64,000 nucleotides of DNA from Leeuwenhoekiella sp. MAR_2009_132 (GCF_000687915.1 NZ_JHZY01000002.1:868001-932000); one strand, 5' to 3'. Positions 18,344-28,474 are shown, counted from the first letter of the stretch. Made by a program: numbers and translations. Notes: generated from the letters alone by a model not told the origin.

Positions 18344-19213
18344 TTACTCCGCGTGCTTAAAACGTTTATGCGTCCACAAGTAATATTGTGGCGCATTGCG
18401 TATTTGAGCTTCTAGATTTGATATAAATGCATCTGTGATTGCATATTCGGGTAGTGATGTTGGTTCTTCTGTAATCACTTTAAAAATGGCTTTATAGTGG
18501 CCTCGTTTTACCTTATCTACAGCAAGATATAATACCGGCATATTTTCGGCTATTGCTAAACGCTCTATTCCTGTAAAGAAGGGTACATTTTGTCCTAAAA
18601 AATCTGTGCAATATTGATTTTTTCGGGTTTTAGGCGATTGATCTGCAATAAAAGCATACGTCGCCATTTTACCTGCACGTTGCTGTTTTTTTATAATAAA
18701 TGTGGCTTCTTTGTTATTTATCAATTCAGAATTCCACTTTCCTCGTATATCTCGTATAAGTTTATCAAAATATGGATTCTTAATACGTTTATAAATACCA
18801 TAACCGCTATGGTCAAAATAAAATTGCAAAGCCGTAAGCCACTCGTAGCTGGCATAATGCCCCATAACGATAAGAGAACTCCTGCGCTCTTCTGCTAGTT
18901 TGTGTATGATATCTAAATCTGGCAGTTCAAATCGTTTCTTTAATTCTTCCGCAGAAATGGAGATTGATTTGATCATCTCAAGAAACATATCGCACATATG
19001 GCTGTAAAACTCCTTTTCAATCTTTAATAACTCGGCATCAGATTTTTCAGGAAAAGCAGTTTTAAGATTAAATCTCACAGTTTTTTTACGGTAACCTACA
19101 AGGTAGTAGACCAGTATGTAAACCAGATCAGAAACTTTATAAAATAACCAAAACGGAAGACGCGATATAAGCCACAAAAGCGGGTAAACAAGCCAGAATA
19201 TAAGCCATTGCAT
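18344..19213 (-). CDS. Lysophospholipid/lipid A acyltransferase (LpxL/HtrB-like)
   Basis: A 289-residue inner-membrane acyltransferase. An N-terminal membrane anchor (1-40) precedes the catalytic HX4E motif in MGHYASYEW (near residue 118) and the substrate-binding DQSP segment (near 194). In Gram-negatives this family adds secondary acyl chains to lipid A. It is convergent with glmM and divergent from rhomboid across a 54-base gap. Confidence 0.9.
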   Translation of the reverse strand: MQWLIFWLVYPLLWLISRLPFWLFYKVSDLVYILVYYLVGYRKKTVRFNLKTAFPEKSDAELLKIEKEFYSHMCDMFLEMIKSISISAEELKKRFELPDLDIIHKLAEERRSSLIVMGHYASYEWLTALQFYFDHSGYGIYKRIKNPYFDKLIRDIRGKWNSELINNKEATFIIKKQQRAGKMATYAFIADQSPKTRKNQYCTDFLGQNVPFFTGIERLAIAENMPVLYLAVDKVKRGHYKAIFKVITEEPTSLPEYAITDAFISNLEAQIRNAPQYYLWTHKRFKHAE

Positions 19214-19240
19214 GAGCGGTAAATTTTGGGTAAATATAGG

Positions 19241-19248
19241 TATATTTG
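19241..19248 (+). promoter_or_regulatory. Possible -7 element before the rhomboid gene
   Basis: TATATTTG matches the Bacteroidota -7 consensus and is 19 bases from the start codon. The TTTG-like -33 element is closer than usual. Confidence 0.35.
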
Positions 19249-19267
19249 AGGCTAAATTAGTGTAAGT

Positions 19268-19918
19268 ATGGGCGATTTGAACTTGGTTACCGTTATTGTT
19301 ATAGCAGTAAATGTGTTAATCTCAATGAAGGGTTTTAAAGACTATTCATTTTTTGAGAAATACAAATTTAATACAGGAGCCATACGCAGAGGTGAACATG
19401 TACGGATTCTTTCTTCGGGCTTTTTACATGTGACCAATTCGCACTTATTTTTTAATATGCTAACCCTGTATTTTTTTGCTCCTATAGTGATTGGCTTTTT
19501 AGGTAATTGGGAATTTATCGTTATTTATCTAGGAAGTCTTGTTTTAGGTAATTTACTTTCCTATTATTTTCACAAAGATGAATATCACTATACAGCTGTA
19601 GGAGCGAGTGGTGCTGTTTCTGGGATATTATATTCTGCAATTTTGCTAAACCCAGATATGAGTTTATATATGTTCTTTATTCCTGTGCCTATTCCAGCAT
19701 ATATCTTCGGTATTGGGTACTTACTGTACTCGATTTATGGAATGCGGGCAAATAATGATAATATAGGTCACGATGCGCATTTTGGTGGGGCAGTAGGGGG
19801 TTATGTTATTACTTTGTTAATGGTTCCTATATTGCTCCAGGTTAACTCCTTGATGGTAGGACTTTTAGCAATTCCTATTATTATTCTCTTTATTCTCAAC
19901 AAGACCGGGAAGATATAA
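19268..19918 (+). CDS. Rhomboid family intramembrane serine protease
   Basis: A 216-residue protein with six membrane segments. The catalytic Ser is in VGASGAVSG (near residue 120) and the His in HDAHFGGAVGGY (near 172), giving the Ser-His dyad. The conserved HLFFNMLTLYFF segment in the second helix fits the family. It cleaves membrane protein segments; the target is unknown. The stop codon shares a base with an in-frame ATG upstream of the SIMPL gene, so the two genes are probably cotranscribed. Confidence 0.93.
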   Translation: MGDLNLVTVIVIAVNVLISMKGFKDYSFFEKYKFNTGAIRRGEHVRILSSGFLHVTNSHLFFNMLTLYFFAPIVIGFLGNWEFIVIYLGSLVLGNLLSYYFHKDEYHYTAVGASGAVSGILYSAILLNPDMSLYMFFIPVPIPAYIFGIGYLLYSIYGMRANNDNIGHDAHFGGAVGGYVITLLMVPILLQVNSLMVGLLAIPIIILFILNKTGKI

Positions 19919-19965
19919 TGGCACAGGTCTTGCCTATAGTTAAGCAAACAATAAAACAATCTTAT

Positions 19966-20649
19966 ATGAAAACTATTTTAATTTTAGCTATTACAGCTAT
20001 GACTACATTGGCAAACGCTCAACAAATACAACCATCTGTAAGTGTAACTGGCGAAGGAAAAGTAATTGCTGTACCAGACGAGGTTACTATAAGCCTGGGT
20101 GTGCAAACACAAGGTAAAGTCGCAGAAACTGTAAAATCTGAAAATGATACTTCAGTAGATAAAGTGCTGGCTTTTTTAATGAAAATGAATATCCCGCAAA
20201 ATCAGGTCCAGACTGAATATGTAAGCTTAAACAAAAATTATGATTACAATACCAAAACTTACAACTATAACGCCAGCCAGACTATTTCTGTAAAACTGAA
20301 AGATTTATCGCGTTATGACGAGGTAATGTCTGGTCTTGTAGCTTCAGGGATTAACACAATTAATGGTGTTGATTTTGGTTCTTCAAAGATGGAAACTTAT
20401 GAGGCAGAGGCACGTAAAAAAGCTGTAGCTGATGCAAAGATGAAAGCACAGGAATATGCAGGTGTTCTTAATCAAAAAATAGGTAAAGCTCTGATGATTG
20501 CAGAACAAGGTACAAATGCACCACAACCACAGCCTATGTATAAAGTAGCGATGATGTCTGAGTCTATGGATTCTTCTCAGCGAACTTTAGCTCCGGGAGA
20601 AATAACCATAACTTCAAAAATTCAAATTTCTTTTGAGCTTTTAAATTAG
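19966..20649 (+). CDS. SIMPL domain (DUF541) periplasmic protein
   Basis: The start at 19966 gives a clean signal peptide (MKTILILAITAMTTLANAQ) and a 227-residue protein; a start 16 codons earlier would bury that signal. Residues 24-227 form the SIMPL/DUF541 domain (VSVTGEGKVIAVPDEVTISLGVQ, the KAQEYAGVLNQKIGKA segment and a final EITITSKIQISFEL strand). Family members such as E. coli YggE are linked to oxidative stress and form ring-like oligomers. The exact role is unknown. Confidence 0.88.
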   Translation: MKTILILAITAMTTLANAQQIQPSVSVTGEGKVIAVPDEVTISLGVQTQGKVAETVKSENDTSVDKVLAFLMKMNIPQNQVQTEYVSLNKNYDYNTKTYNYNASQTISVKLKDLSRYDEVMSGLVASGINTINGVDFGSSKMETYEAEARKKAVADAKMKAQEYAGVLNQKIGKALMIAEQGTNAPQPQPMYKVAMMSESMDSSQRTLAPGEITITSKIQISFELLN

Positions 20650-20673
20650 AAGAAACTACTTTAAATAAATCTT

Positions 20674-20713
20674 GAAGGATCTATAAATCACGTTTATAGG
20701 TCCTTCTTTTTTT
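20674..20713 (+). terminator. Terminator after SIMPL gene, overlapping the GNAT gene end
   Basis: Fourteen-base arms (20674-20687 and 20693-20706) pair with a single G-U wobble, loop TCACG, then seven T. The left arm contains the stop codon of the convergent GNAT gene. Confidence 0.88.
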
Positions 20714-21799
20714 ATGCATTACATGCTCGTAATTCTTCCACAGTTGCTGTATAGCTTTATTTTCTTCCAGTTCAGGATTGGTTTCTACTTCTGTAATTCC
20801 GTTAGCAGAAAATAAATCTTGCATCGCCTGAAAGATTACTGCAGTAAGACCTTTTCCTTGATATTCAGGATCTATACCTATTAAGTAAAAAGCCGCAGTA
20901 TCATTCTTTGAACGGGCGCGTAGCATATGAATAAAGCCAAAAGGCCAAAGGCTACCGTTAGCTTTTTTAAGGGCATTACTAAAGGAAGGCATCGTGATGG
21001 CAAACGAAATCAATTTACCGTTTGCATCTTCAATACATTTTATATAATTAGGATTTATATACTTAATGTACTTCTCTTTGTAGTGATCTATTTGATATTG
21101 CTGAATAGGCACAAAGGTGCTTAACTCACTATAGGTTTTATTAAGAAGGCCAAACATATCATCTACGTAAGGTATAATCTCTTTTGTATTCTTAAAATGA
21201 ATCATTTTAAGCTTGTAGCGTTGTTGGACGATACGCGCAAATTTTTCAACTTTTTCGGGAGATTTTTTTGGGATTTGAATTTTAAATTCAACCCATTCTG
21301 AAGCTTTTTCAAAATTCAGTTTTTCAAAATGCTCTTTATAATACGGATAGTTATACCATGTAATCATGGTATTTAAATACTCAAAACCTTCAATAAGCAA
21401 TCCGGCTTTTTCCATATTACTAAAACCTACCGGACCTTCAATCCACTTTAAGTTATTGGCAATACCTATTTTTTCAACTTCAGCAATTAAGGCTTTTGTA
21501 ACCTCAACATCGTCAATTGCATCAAACCAACCGAAACGCATTTTAGGTTTTCCCTGCTCATCTATTTCAATACGATTAATGATTGCAGCTATACGTCCTA
21601 CAGGCTTATCATTTTTATAAGCCAGAAAAAAGCGAGCTTCAGCATTCTTAAAAACAGGATTCGTATTTGAGTCCATACTTTCAAGCTCATCATTAATTAA
21701 TGGTGGAACCCAGTTACTGTCTTTCTTGTATAGCGAAAATGGGAATTTGACAAACTGCGTCAATTCCTTTTTCGTTTTCATTTCTTTAATCGTAATCAT
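20681..21799 (-). CDS. GNAT-like N-acetyltransferase family protein
   Basis: A 372-residue cytoplasmic protein. The C-terminal part (about 260-350) has GNAT features: FYLIGIDPEYQGKGLTAVIFQAM, with the acetyl-CoA loop QGKGLT, then ETNPELEENKAIQQLWKNY. The N-terminal part (FVKFPFSLYKKDSNWVPP) is conserved in a widespread uncharacterised family. The substrate is unknown. Its stop codon lies in the stem of the terminator of the facing gene. Confidence 0.75.
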   Translation of the reverse strand: MITIKEMKTKKELTQFVKFPFSLYKKDSNWVPPLINDELESMDSNTNPVFKNAEARFFLAYKNDKPVGRIAAIINRIEIDEQGKPKMRFGWFDAIDDVEVTKALIAEVEKIGIANNLKWIEGPVGFSNMEKAGLLIEGFEYLNTMITWYNYPYYKEHFEKLNFEKASEWVEFKIQIPKKSPEKVEKFARIVQQRYKLKMIHFKNTKEIIPYVDDMFGLLNKTYSELSTFVPIQQYQIDHYKEKYIKYINPNYIKCIEDANGKLISFAITMPSFSNALKKANGSLWPFGFIHMLRARSKNDTAAFYLIGIDPEYQGKGLTAVIFQAMQDLFSANGITEVETNPELEENKAIQQLWKNYEHVMHKKRRTYKRDL

Positions 21800-21836
21800 T
21801 GTAATTTTTAAATAGCGTGTAAAGGTAACCGTATTT

Positions 21837-22727
21837 TTATTTCTGCGGAAGTAACTCGTCTTTACTATGAAAATCTAGTCTATACGACACTCCTAATCCC
21901 AATTGTCTGCGCTTAGGAGTTTCTTTAAAGTTTACTAATGCACTTAAATCTACCTGAAAGTTTTTACTAATTAGATAAGCACCACCAAAACGTAGCAAAT
22001 CATCAGAATATATATCACTTGAGATAATTTGAATTTCTGCAAAAGCTGCAATTTTAGGATTAAAAGAGTGGGTCATTGTGGTGATCCAGGCTTTTGTAGG
22101 ATAGTCTGTTAAAAACTGGTCATAGATAAAATTATTTACCCATACCCAGGGTCCCCAGTTGTGTTGTGTAATTATAACTGCTTTAGGTGTAAACCCAGCC
22201 TGACTGTCTGGTAAAAACGGATTGTTATCTTCATACACATAATTTGCACCAGAATAGATAGAAACAGCCGGGATTAATGTATTCCATTTAAACCTGCGAT
22301 TTGCCCAGTAACTATACAGGTTTATTTTATCTTCTCTATTTTTGTAGGGGTCGTAGATAAGGTATTTAGCACCCGCTGTTACAATAGGAAATCCACTTTG
22401 TGTATACGGCTCAGCATTGCCTGCTGTGGGGGTAATATCTTCATAAAGAAAATTACCGTTTACTATAAATTCTAATTGCTCTCGTATGGCACCAAAACGT
22501 ATGGCAAATTCTGCTCCTATATTGTCTGTTTCAGTAAATCTTAGATTGTGTGATTCTCTTCCTAAAGTAGTACCTAGTTCTGCCTGCAGAACACCTCGCC
22601 CAGGAGCAAAAGCACCTTGCGATTGTCCCGGTCTGTTAGAATTAATAGTTTCAGTGTATTGAGCGTTAGCTTCTTGCGTGATAATACCTAGAAGCAAAAT
22701 ACTACTAAAAATTAATCTCCCTAGCAT
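21837..22727 (-). CDS. Outer-membrane protein of the phenol-degradation MetA-like family
   Basis: A 296-residue protein with a signal peptide (MLGRLIFSSILLLGIITQEANAQ). The mature start TINSNRPGQSQGAFAPGRGVLQAELG and repeated beta-hairpins to a terminal LGLGVSYRLDFH match the PF13557-type barrel often labelled a transporter. The substrate is unknown. It may follow its own promoter (CAAACATA, 22780-22787 on the plus strand). Confidence 0.75.
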   Translation of the reverse strand: MLGRLIFSSILLLGIITQEANAQYTETINSNRPGQSQGAFAPGRGVLQAELGTTLGRESHNLRFTETDNIGAEFAIRFGAIREQLEFIVNGNFLYEDITPTAGNAEPYTQSGFPIVTAGAKYLIYDPYKNREDKINLYSYWANRRFKWNTLIPAVSIYSGANYVYEDNNPFLPDSQAGFTPKAVIITQHNWGPWVWVNNFIYDQFLTDYPTKAWITTMTHSFNPKIAAFAEIQIISSDIYSDDLLRFGGAYLISKNFQVDLSALVNFKETPKRRQLGLGVSYRLDFHSKDELLPQK

Positions 22728-22779
22728 AATACATTTTAATTTTTGAGGTTTACACTAGATATATTCTTGTGTAATCTCA

Positions 22780-22787
22780 CAAACATA
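22780..22787 (-). promoter_or_regulatory. Possible -7 element before the MetA-like OMP gene
   Basis: TATGTTTG on the minus strand matches TAnnTTTG, 52 bases upstream of the start codon. No convincing -33 element is seen. Confidence 0.3.
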
Positions 22788-22902
22788 GTTTAAATATAAG
22801 AGATAGCCTAAAGATCAATTGATAAGAGCAGGGTGTTGTTTTATTCTTTTTTTAGGTATAAAGAATTAGCGAATAGTTAATTTTACAACAAATAGTACAA
22901 AG

Positions 22903-23163
22903 ATGAAATTGTTACAAACCATACTTATAATTCTGCTTATATTTTTTGGGTTGCGCATACTTTTTAGATTGGCAGCACCTTATTTAATGCGTTACATCGC
23001 TAAAAAAGCGGGAGAACGTTTTCAAAATATGGCCGGTGGTTTTAAAAACCAGAATACGCAAACAAAACCAGAGGGTGAGATCGTTATTGAAAAAATACCG
23101 AATCAAGACAGGACTTCAAATAAAAAGGTAGGTGAATATATCGATTACGAAGAAATTGAGTAA
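22903..23163 (+). CDS. DUF4834 family small membrane protein
   Basis: An 86-residue protein: one N-terminal membrane segment (LLQTILIILLIFFGLRILFRL), a basic stretch, then a charged tail with VGEYIDYEEIE, which is the conserved end of DUF4834. Function is unknown. It precedes yfhO by 29 bases and is the first gene of the plus-strand envelope run, as is common in Flavobacteriia. Confidence 0.82.
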   Translation: MKLLQTILIILLIFFGLRILFRLAAPYLMRYIAKKAGERFQNMAGGFKNQNTQTKPEGEIVIEKIPNQDRTSNKKVGEYIDYEEIE

Positions 23164-23192
23164 TTTCAACCCTTTAGTTACAGTTACATTCT

Positions 23193-25640
23193 ATGAGTTT
23201 TTCGTTTAAAAAAATAGGACCACACGTTGCTGTGGTATTTGTATTTATAGTTACTGCACTTCTTTATTTTAGTCCGGTACTTTCGGGTAAAAAAATGTTT
23301 CAAAGTGATATACAGCAATATCGCGGAATGGCTAAGGAGCAAATGGACTTTAGAGCGCAAACCGGGGAGGAGCCTTATTGGACAGACGCTGCATTTGGCG
23401 GAATGCCAACTTATCAATTAGGTGCTAAATATCCTAATAACTGGATTAAAAGTCTTGATTTAGGAATTCGGTTTTTACCGAGACCTGCAGATTATTTATT
23501 TCTCTATTTCATAGGTTTTTATATTTTATTACTCGTTTTAAAACTAGACTGGCGTTACGCTGCACTGGGTGCGTTAGCTTTTGGGTTCTCGAGTTATTTG
23601 ATTATCATATTAGGAGTGGGGCATAACGCTAAAGCCCATGCTATTGCGTATATGCCGCTGGTATTAAGTGGTATTTTACTCACATTTAGGCGCAACTATA
23701 TCTGGGGCTTTATACTTACTACGTTGGCAATGGCACTGGAGATCGTGGCTAACCATGTGCAGATGACCTACTACCTTATGCTTCTTGTAGTTGTTTTAGG
23801 TATTGCTTACCTCATAGATGCGATACGTAAAAAAGAACTTGCGCATTACTTTAAAAGCGTAGGTATTCTAATACTTGCTGTGGTTCTTGCTGTTGGGACT
23901 AACGCAGCGAGTTTAATGGCTACTTCAGAATACAGCTCATTTAGTACCCGTGGAAAAAGTGAATTGACAATTACTCCAGATGGTTCTCCTAAAGAAGATA
24001 TAGTAGGTCTTGATAAAGCTTACATAAACCAGTATAGTTATGGTATTTCTGAAACTTTAGATTTATTTATTGCCGGTCTTTACGGCGGTTCAAATTCTGA
24101 ACCTTATAATAAAGATAGTGCCTTTGCTAACTTTTTACTGAAACAAGGCGTGCCACCGGCTCAGATAGAATCTGTTTACGGGCAATTTGGTCTTTATTAT
24201 TGGGGAAGCCAACCGGGAGTTTCGGGACCTGCCTATTTAGGCGCAGTAATTGTATTTCTGTTTGTTTTGGGATTATTTCTGGTACGAGGCAGATTAAAAT
24301 GGTGGCTTGTAGGAGGTACGGTTTTATCATTGCTTCTTAGCTATGGGAGTAATCTAGCCTGGTTTACAGATTTATTTATTGATTACTTCCCACTATACAA
24401 TAAATTTAGAGCAGTAACCTCTATACAGGTGATAGCAGAATTGTGTGTTCCCGTTTTGGCATTATTCGGATTATTTAAAATACTTCAGCTAACAGAACCG
24501 GTAGAACGCAAGTTATTAGCTTTAAAATGGAGTACCGGCATCACCGCAGGATTGGCTCTAATAATTTTACTTTTTAAAGGAAGTCTGTTTTCATTTGCCG
24601 GCGGAAACGACGCGTATTTCATTCAGAATTTTGGGATGGAATTCATGAATGCCGTAAAGGAAGATCGTAAAGCACTTTTAGTAAGCGACAGCATTAAAAC
24701 GTTTGTGCTCGTTCTTATCGCAGCTGCGGTTCTTTGGTTTTATTTAAAAAAGAAAGTTTCAGAAAATCAGGCGCTAATTGTTCTTACATTACTAATTGTG
24801 TTTGATTTGGTTCAGGTTGACAGGCGTTATGTAAATTCAGAAAATTTTATGGCCGCACGGTTAGTTGAGCAACCCTTTCAACAATCTGCGGCAGATCAAC
24901 AAATATTACAGGATACAACGCGCTATCGTGTTTATGAGCAAAGTATAGGGCTTAATGGTGCGCGTACCAGTTATTTTCACAGTTCTATAGGTGGGTATCA
25001 CGGTGCTAAGCCGGGAAGACTGGCAGATCTTGCTGACTTTTATTTATATCAAGGTAAAATGGCCCCGCTTAATATTCTAAATGTAAAATATGTAATTACT
25101 CAAAATGAAGAAGGAGAGGAGCAGGTACAAATTAACCCCAATGCAAATGGCAATGTGTGGTTTGTTCAAAATGTAAAACTTGTACCTAATGCAGATGCCG
25201 AGATTTTAGCTCTTGATAATCTAAATACGCTTCAAACTGCCGTTGTAAATGAGAGATATAAAAACGAACTGGGAAGTTTAATTTTTCCTGAAGATAGTCT
25301 TGCTAGTGTAAAACTAATTGAGCATCAACCTAATTATTTAAAGTATAAAGCTACAACAGGAGCAGAGCGTCTTGCTGTCTTTAGTGAAGTGTATTATCCT
25401 AATGGATGGAATGCTTATATAGACGGAAACCAGGTTGATTATATAAAAGCAGATTATATTCTAAGAGCATTAATGGTACCCGAAGGAACTCATACAATAG
25501 AATTTAGGTTTGAGCCTGAGGTAATAGAAACCGGAAGCAAAATAAGTCTTGCAAGTAATATAATTGTAATCTTGATTCTTCTGGGATCCTTGTTTTTAAG
25601 TTTTAGAAAGAACAAACAAAAAGTTGAAACTGAAGCTTAA
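23193..25640 (+). CDS. YfhO family multi-pass membrane protein
   Basis: The 815-residue protein has about 13 membrane segments in residues 8-530, a soluble region at about 545-775, and a last membrane helix at 783-803. YfhO proteins are GT-C-fold relatives implicated in glycosylation of envelope polymers such as teichoic acids in Firmicutes. The soluble part contains the family block YYPNGWNAYIDG. With the next two genes (glycosyltransferase and flippase) it points to surface polysaccharide or glycoprotein assembly. Confidence 0.88.
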   Translation: MSFSFKKIGPHVAVVFVFIVTALLYFSPVLSGKKMFQSDIQQYRGMAKEQMDFRAQTGEEPYWTDAAFGGMPTYQLGAKYPNNWIKSLDLGIRFLPRPADYLFLYFIGFYILLLVLKLDWRYAALGALAFGFSSYLIIILGVGHNAKAHAIAYMPLVLSGILLTFRRNYIWGFILTTLAMALEIVANHVQMTYYLMLLVVVLGIAYLIDAIRKKELAHYFKSVGILILAVVLAVGTNAASLMATSEYSSFSTRGKSELTITPDGSPKEDIVGLDKAYINQYSYGISETLDLFIAGLYGGSNSEPYNKDSAFANFLLKQGVPPAQIESVYGQFGLYYWGSQPGVSGPAYLGAVIVFLFVLGLFLVRGRLKWWLVGGTVLSLLLSYGSNLAWFTDLFIDYFPLYNKFRAVTSIQVIAELCVPVLALFGLFKILQLTEPVERKLLALKWSTGITAGLALIILLFKGSLFSFAGGNDAYFIQNFGMEFMNAVKEDRKALLVSDSIKTFVLVLIAAAVLWFYLKKKVSENQALIVLTLLIVFDLVQVDRRYVNSENFMAARLVEQPFQQSAADQQILQDTTRYRVYEQSIGLNGARTSYFHSSIGGYHGAKPGRLADLADFYLYQGKMAPLNILNVKYVITQNEEGEEQVQINPNANGNVWFVQNVKLVPNADAEILALDNLNTLQTAVVNERYKNELGSLIFPEDSLASVKLIEHQPNYLKYKATTGAERLAVFSEVYYPNGWNAYIDGNQVDYIKADYILRALMVPEGTHTIEFRFEPEVIETGSKISLASNIIVILILLGSLFLSFRKNKQKVETEA

Positions 25641-25671
25641 AATTTTTAGTTAGAAATTAGAACCGTGTTTT

Positions 25672-26955
25672 GTGAAAAAAGCCCTGATTATTTGTTATTA
25701 TTGGCCTCCTGCGGGTGGTCCCGGGGTGCAGCGCTGGCTCAAATTTGTAAAATACCTACGAGACTTTGATATAGAGCCGGTAGTTTATGTGCCTGAAAAT
25801 CCACATTATCCAATAGTTGATGCAAGCTTAGAAGCAGAAATCCCGCAGGGGATTACTGTTTTAAAACATCCTATTAAAGAACCCTATGGCTTAGCACAAT
25901 TGTTTTCTAAAAAACAAACAGATCAAATAAGCAGCGGTATTATTAAAGATAAGGAAAAGCAGGGTCTACTTCAACGTCTGATGCTTTTTGTACGCGGAAA
26001 TCTATTTATTCCTGATGCCCGCAAATGGTGGATAAAACCTTCGGTCAATTATTTGTTATCTTACCTAAAGTCAACAAATATTGATGTTATTATAACTACA
26101 GGACCGCCACACAGTTTACATCTTATAGGACTTCAGTTAAAAAAACAAACACAGCTTCCCTGGGTTGCAGACTTTAGAGATCCCTGGACGACTATAGGCT
26201 ATCAGAAAAAGTTAAAACTTACTCAGAAATCACGTCAAAAACATGTAGATCTCGAGTTTGAGGTATTAAATAAAGCAGATCATATTATAGTTACCAGTCC
26301 TACTACTAAAAGTGATTTTAGTAAAACGACGACAACGCCAATAACCTGTATTACAAATGGTTTTGATACCAGCTACAATATAACCGCAAGTTTAGATAGT
26401 AAATTCACATTAGCACATATAGGTTCGCTTCTTGAAGATCGTAATCCAGATATTTTGTGGCAGGTTTTGAGTGAACTTAAGCAAGAGCATAATGATTTTT
26501 CTCAAGATTTGCGTATTCAGCTAACCGGTAAAGTAAGTGCTACTGTAGTTCAAAATATAACGCACTATCAATTATCCCAAAATCTAGAATTACCGGGTTA
26601 TGTTTCGCATCAAGAAGCAGTTAGCAGACAACAGAGCGCGCAACTGTTACTTTTAATTGAAATAGATTCTTACGATACCCAGGCGATAATTCCCGGTAAA
26701 TTATTTGAGTATTTAGCCTCTAAAAGGCCTATAATAGCAATAGGTCCAAAAGATTCTGATATTATAGAAATACTGGAACAGGCAAAAAGTGGTTCTTATT
26801 TTTCGTATGGAAATAAAGTTCAACTAAAAAACACCATTTTAGATTTTTATAATAGGTATAAAACGGGCGGTATTTCTCAAAATACTTCAGATTTGACAGC
26901 CTTTACCCGCAAAGAATTAACCAGACAACTTTCAGAAATACTTCATCAATTTTAG
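25672..26955 (+). CDS. Glycosyltransferase, GT4-like (GTG start)
   Basis: The 427-residue protein starts at GTG. The N-terminal domain opens with KKALIICYYWPPAGGPGVQRW, the glycine-rich entry motif of GT-B glycosyltransferases; the middle carries VADFRDPW; the C-terminal domain has LFEYLASKRPIIAIGP, where GT4 enzymes bind the sugar nucleotide (the usual E-x7-E pattern is only partly seen). It is cytoplasmic or peripheral, 31 bases after yfhO and 12 bases before the flippase. The sugar and acceptor are unknown. Confidence 0.88.
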   Translation: MKKALIICYYWPPAGGPGVQRWLKFVKYLRDFDIEPVVYVPENPHYPIVDASLEAEIPQGITVLKHPIKEPYGLAQLFSKKQTDQISSGIIKDKEKQGLLQRLMLFVRGNLFIPDARKWWIKPSVNYLLSYLKSTNIDVIITTGPPHSLHLIGLQLKKQTQLPWVADFRDPWTTIGYQKKLKLTQKSRQKHVDLEFEVLNKADHIIVTSPTTKSDFSKTTTTPITCITNGFDTSYNITASLDSKFTLAHIGSLLEDRNPDILWQVLSELKQEHNDFSQDLRIQLTGKVSATVVQNITHYQLSQNLELPGYVSHQEAVSRQQSAQLLLLIEIDSYDTQAIIPGKLFEYLASKRPIIAIGPKDSDIIEILEQAKSGSYFSYGNKVQLKNTILDFYNRYKTGGISQNTSDLTAFTRKELTRQLSEILHQF

Positions 26956-26967
26956 ATTAAAGCCTTT

Positions 26968-28437
26968 ATGGGAATTGTCTCTTCACAATCTTTTAAAAAC
27001 CTCATAACCACCTATCTTGGTTTTGGAATAGGTGCCTTAAACACATTGGTACTTTATGTTCATTTCTTTAAAGATGAGTATTATGGTTTGGTAGGTTTTT
27101 TATTGAGTAGCGCAACACTAGCAATGCCTTTTATCGCTGTGGGTGCTCAAAACACACTTATTAAGTTCTACTCCATATATAGTGGTAGAAATCAAGATGT
27201 ATTTTTAAGTTTTATGTTGCTTTTGCCGTTACTTGTATTAATACCAAGCTCTATTCTCATTGGGATTTTCTATGATGAACTTGTAACTTTTTTAGCTTCA
27301 AAAAATGAAATTGTACGCCCTTATGTTTTTCTCATAGGAATAATTGCTTTTGCAATGGCATATTTTGAGATTGCCTATGCATATTCAAAAGCACAGTTGC
27401 GTAGTGTCTTTGGGAATATAATGAATGAGGTTTTTCACCGCTTAGGAGTAATGATTCTTCTTCTGTTTTTTGCATTAAAAATTATAACTACTCAAGATTT
27501 TTTATATGGGGTGGGTGTAGTTTATATGTTACGTATGGGTATTATGATGGGGTATGCTTTTTATTTAAAAAAGCCAAGGTTGAGACTGGCAATCCCTTAT
27601 GAATGGGTTGCAATACTTAAATATAGTGTGCTTATAATCATAGCAGGTTCTGTAGCGGTAATGATTTTAGAAATTGACATGTTTATGCTGGGGAAGCTGG
27701 TGCCAATTGAGAATGTTGCTTATTATTCAGTAGGAATTTATATCGCCGCTGTAATTGCTGTACCGGCCAGAGCGATGCATCAGATTATGTATCCGTTGAC
27801 AGCTAATTATCTTAATGAAAGACGTTTTTTAGAGCTCAAAGATCTCTATAAAAAAAGTTCACTAACACTCTATATAATTTCTGGTCTTCTTCTGTTGTTA
27901 ATTGTATGCAATATAAAAAGTCTGTATTTAATTTTAGATCCTGCATACAGTAAGGGACTTTACGTGGTGCTTTTGATTTCGCTTGCAAAATTAGTAGACA
28001 ACATTTTAGGAAATAATAACGCAATATTATACAACAGCGATTATTATAGACTGGTGCTTGTATTGGGCGTTTTCTTAGTTGTCGTAGCGGTAGCTCTTAA
28101 TCTTATTTTTATACCAAAACTAGGAATAAATGGTGCCGCTATAGCAACCTTTATAGCTTCAGTAGGTTATGCATTTGCTAAAATTGTAGTGGTGTTTAAA
28201 AAATTTAAGATGCACCCCTTTACTCGAGAAACGCTATACACAACATTCTTACTCGTGCTACTAGGTTTAGCTTTTTATTTTTGGGATTTTACTATAAATC
28301 CGTTGTTAGCGATTGCATTAAAATCATTGATAATAAGTTTTAGCTATTTAAGTGTAGTTTATGTCTTTAAACTCTCTCCCGAGATATATAAATGGATAAA
28401 TGATTATATTTTGAAACGAAAATCCCGCTTTGAATAA
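26968..28437 (+). CDS. Polysaccharide flippase (Wzx/MOP family)
   Basis: A 489-residue protein with 13-14 membrane segments and the MOP/polysaccharide-export pattern, including GINGAAIATFIASVGYAFAK near residues 390-410. It should move lipid-linked oligosaccharides across the inner membrane. It ends the DUF4834-yfhO-glycosyltransferase run; its stop codon is inside a hairpin that could end transcription from both sides. Confidence 0.88.
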   Translation: MGIVSSQSFKNLITTYLGFGIGALNTLVLYVHFFKDEYYGLVGFLLSSATLAMPFIAVGAQNTLIKFYSIYSGRNQDVFLSFMLLLPLLVLIPSSILIGIFYDELVTFLASKNEIVRPYVFLIGIIAFAMAYFEIAYAYSKAQLRSVFGNIMNEVFHRLGVMILLLFFALKIITTQDFLYGVGVVYMLRMGIMMGYAFYLKKPRLRLAIPYEWVAILKYSVLIIIAGSVAVMILEIDMFMLGKLVPIENVAYYSVGIYIAAVIAVPARAMHQIMYPLTANYLNERRFLELKDLYKKSSLTLYIISGLLLLLIVCNIKSLYLILDPAYSKGLYVVLLISLAKLVDNILGNNNAILYNSDYYRLVLVLGVFLVVVAVALNLIFIPKLGINGAAIATFIASVGYAFAKIVVVFKKFKMHPFTRETLYTTFLLVLLGLAFYFWDFTINPLLAIALKSLIISFSYLSVVYVFKLSPEIYKWINDYILKRKSRFE

Positions 28438-28451
28438 ATCAAAAACGGGAT
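28422..28451. terminator. Hairpin between the flippase and Ser/Arg-rich genes
   Basis: ATCCCG/CGGGAT outer stem and TTTGA/TCAAA inner stem with an ATAAA loop. On the minus strand it is followed by TTTTCG. It overlaps the last codons of the flippase gene and lies 24 bases after the minus-strand gene, so it probably serves both. Confidence 0.6.
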
Positions 28452-28474
28452 CTTCCAACTAACCAACCAATATT